From positions 62,001 to 126,000 of the forward strand of contig NZ_CP178621.1 of NCBI RefSeq assembly GCF_047302465.1: a stretch of 64,000 nucleotides of DNA, in the 5' to 3' direction. The position numbers and the translations under genes were made by a program. Under the pieces are notes generated by a model. The model saw only the letters and a list, made by a program, of their open reading frames with translations, did no database searches and was not told the origin of the DNA. Below are positions 62,872-64,000 of this stretch, piece after piece (position 1 is the stretch's first letter; the number at the start of each line of letters is the position of its first letter). Source of the stretch: JACMRP01 sp047302465. Lineage in GTDB: Bacteria > Bdellovibrionota > Bdellovibrionia > Bdellovibrionales > Bdellovibrionaceae.

Positions 62872-64000
62872 ATGACGCAAATTTTTTCTATTAAACACCA
62901 AGGGGACTTCATTGCGGGTCGTTTCGTTCCGGTAGAAAAAGGCGATGGCGAATTTAAAGACATCAGCCCTGCGGATTTGAACGATCAAATCATGACAGTG
63001 AAATTCAAATACGATCATATTGATGAAGCCTGTTTGGCGGCGAAAAAAGCTTTCCCAGGTTGGGCACGTCTTACTTTAGACGAAAGAAAAACATATCTTT
63101 TGCGTTTGAAAGAAATTTTCGACACGCATACTGAGCAAATGGCTCAGTTAATTTCTCGTGATACTGGAAAACCACTTTGGGATTCCATGACCGAGGCCAA
63201 AAACCTTGGTAATAAGATTGATATCACTCTGAATAACTCTTTAAAGCTGATTAACGAAACACATATTCCAAATGCTCTTCCGGGTGTTGAAGGTGTTGTT
63301 CGTCATAGAGCTCGTGGTGTGATGGCGGTGTTGGGTCCGTTTAACTTCCCGGCGCATTTGCCAAACGGTCATATCGTTCCAGCTTTGATTTCTGGAAACA
63401 CGATTGTCTTTAAGCCTTCTGAACAAACTCCAGCGGTGGGTCAGTTCATGGCTCAATTGATTGAAAAAGCAGAGTTCCCACCGGGCGTGTTCAACTTGGT
63501 TCAAGGGGACGGGGAATCTGGAAGACGTCTTAGCGCGAATGAAAATGTGGATGGAGTTCTCTTCACAGGTTCTTACGATGTGGGCCTTAAGATTAAGCAA
63601 GAAACCATGAGCCACTATTGGAAAATCCTTGCCCTTGAAATGGGCGGTAAGAACGCCACTGTGGTTTGGGACGATGCTGATATGGATAAGGCGATCTATG
63701 AAACATTGATCGGCTCTTATCTGAGCACAGGTCAGCGTTGCTCTGGAACTAGCCGTATTATCTTGCATGACAAAATTGCGGATGAGTTCACAGAGAAGTT
63801 CTACCAAGCGGCAAAAAAATTGACGATTGGCCACTGGAGCGAAAATACATTCATGGGTTCTTTGATCAATGCGGGTGCGGTAGATAAGTACATTCGCTTC
63901 CAAGAGATTGCTAACCGTGAAGGTTGCGAATCCATGATGCGCGGAAAAGCGCTGGATCTGAAACACAAGGGTTACTATGTAACTCCAAGTATTCATTTGG
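62872..64000 (+). CDS. astD: Succinylglutamate-semialdehyde dehydrogenase AstD (3' partial)
   Basis: 376 codons present; the gene continues beyond the window. NAD-dependent aldehyde dehydrogenase: GDFIAGRFV, GVMAVLGPFNFPAHLPNGHI, FTGSYDVG, catalytic Glu in LEMGGKNATVVW and catalytic Cys in GQRCSGTSR. It oxidises succinylglutamate semialdehyde in the AST pathway. It starts 3 nt after astA. AstB (succinylarginine dihydrolase) would be expected next, outside the window. Confidence 0.93.
   Translation, partial: MTQIFSIKHQGDFIAGRFVPVEKGDGEFKDISPADLNDQIMTVKFKYDHIDEACLAAKKAFPGWARLTLDERKTYLLRLKEIFDTHTEQMAQLISRDTGKPLWDSMTEAKNLGNKIDITLNNSLKLINETHIPNALPGVEGVVRHRARGVMAVLGPFNFPAHLPNGHIVPALISGNTIVFKPSEQTPAVGQFMAQLIEKAEFPPGVFNLVQGDGESGRRLSANENVDGVLFTGSYDVGLKIKQETMSHYWKILALEMGGKNATVVWDDADMDKAIYETLIGSYLSTGQRCSGTSRIILHDKIADEFTEKFYQAAKKLTIGHWSENTFMGSLINAGAVDKYIRFQEIANREGCESMMRGKALDLKHKGYYVTPSIHL

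Noticed and set aside
63241..63996. 251-residue minus-strand ORF
   Set aside because: Antisense to astD, which has clear catalytic motifs in the plus frame.
1..64000. CRISPR array, rRNA operon, prophage or transposase
   Set aside because: No regularly spaced repeats, no rRNA sequence and no transposase, integrase or phage structural genes were recognised.

Overview
This 64 kb window looks like a chromosomal segment of a Bdellovibrio-type predatory bacterium (Bdellovibrionota). The argument is gene content and order. A Flp/Tad pilus operon ends in a YD/RHS-repeat protein and a small secreted protein, which is the arrangement I recall for the host-interaction (hit) locus next to the Flp cluster of B. 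bacteriovorus (Bd0108/Bd0109; from memory, not searched). Around it lie many secreted lipoproteins, TPR proteins, hybrid kinases and beta-barrel proteins. No rRNA, CRISPR array, prophage or recognisable insertion sequence was seen. The species cannot be fixed from sequence alone.

Layout. 1-7250: housekeeping genes prmC (5' partial), murA and serS with tRNA-Ser(UGA), plus a GYF/TPR membrane protein. 7350-17790: an accessory locus in which a tightly overlapping minus-strand operon (two pilin-like proteins, two spermidine-synthase-like membrane proteins, an acyltransferase-like membrane protein, a small secreted protein) faces a plus-strand pair (a 955-residue pilin-like protein and a second acyltransferase-like paralogue). 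This is the best candidate for an undescribed system. 17870-25430: guanine deaminase, then a signalling block with two histidine kinases, an Hpt protein, an OmpR-type regulator, a thioredoxin-like protein and a receiver domain fused to a short-chain dehydrogenase.

25677-39290: a ribosome-hibernation-like protein, tRNAs for Ser(GCU), Arg(ACG) and Asn(GUU), lipoproteins, a FecR/TPR-barrel pair, a 1215-residue lipoprotein with Ig-like repeats, a CHASE2 adenylate cyclase, and two adjacent small secreted proteins sharing a C-terminal motif. 39426-45840: groES-groEL, a solute-binding protein, two outer-membrane barrel candidates and a CheY-like regulator. Between the second barrel gene and the regulator lies a 101 bp element with 22 bp inverted ends.

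45901-55806 (minus): the Flp/Tad locus, read from the flp pilin through TadE-like pseudopilins, CpaB, the CpaC secretin, a fused TadZ-TadA ATPase and TadB, to the RHS protein and the hit-like protein. 56102-64000: hpt, a TPR protein, bamD and a TPR-SH3 protein on the minus strand; then a plus-strand arginine succinyltransferase-type catabolic operon (class III aminotransferase, M20 hydrolase, AstA, AstD) that runs off the window.
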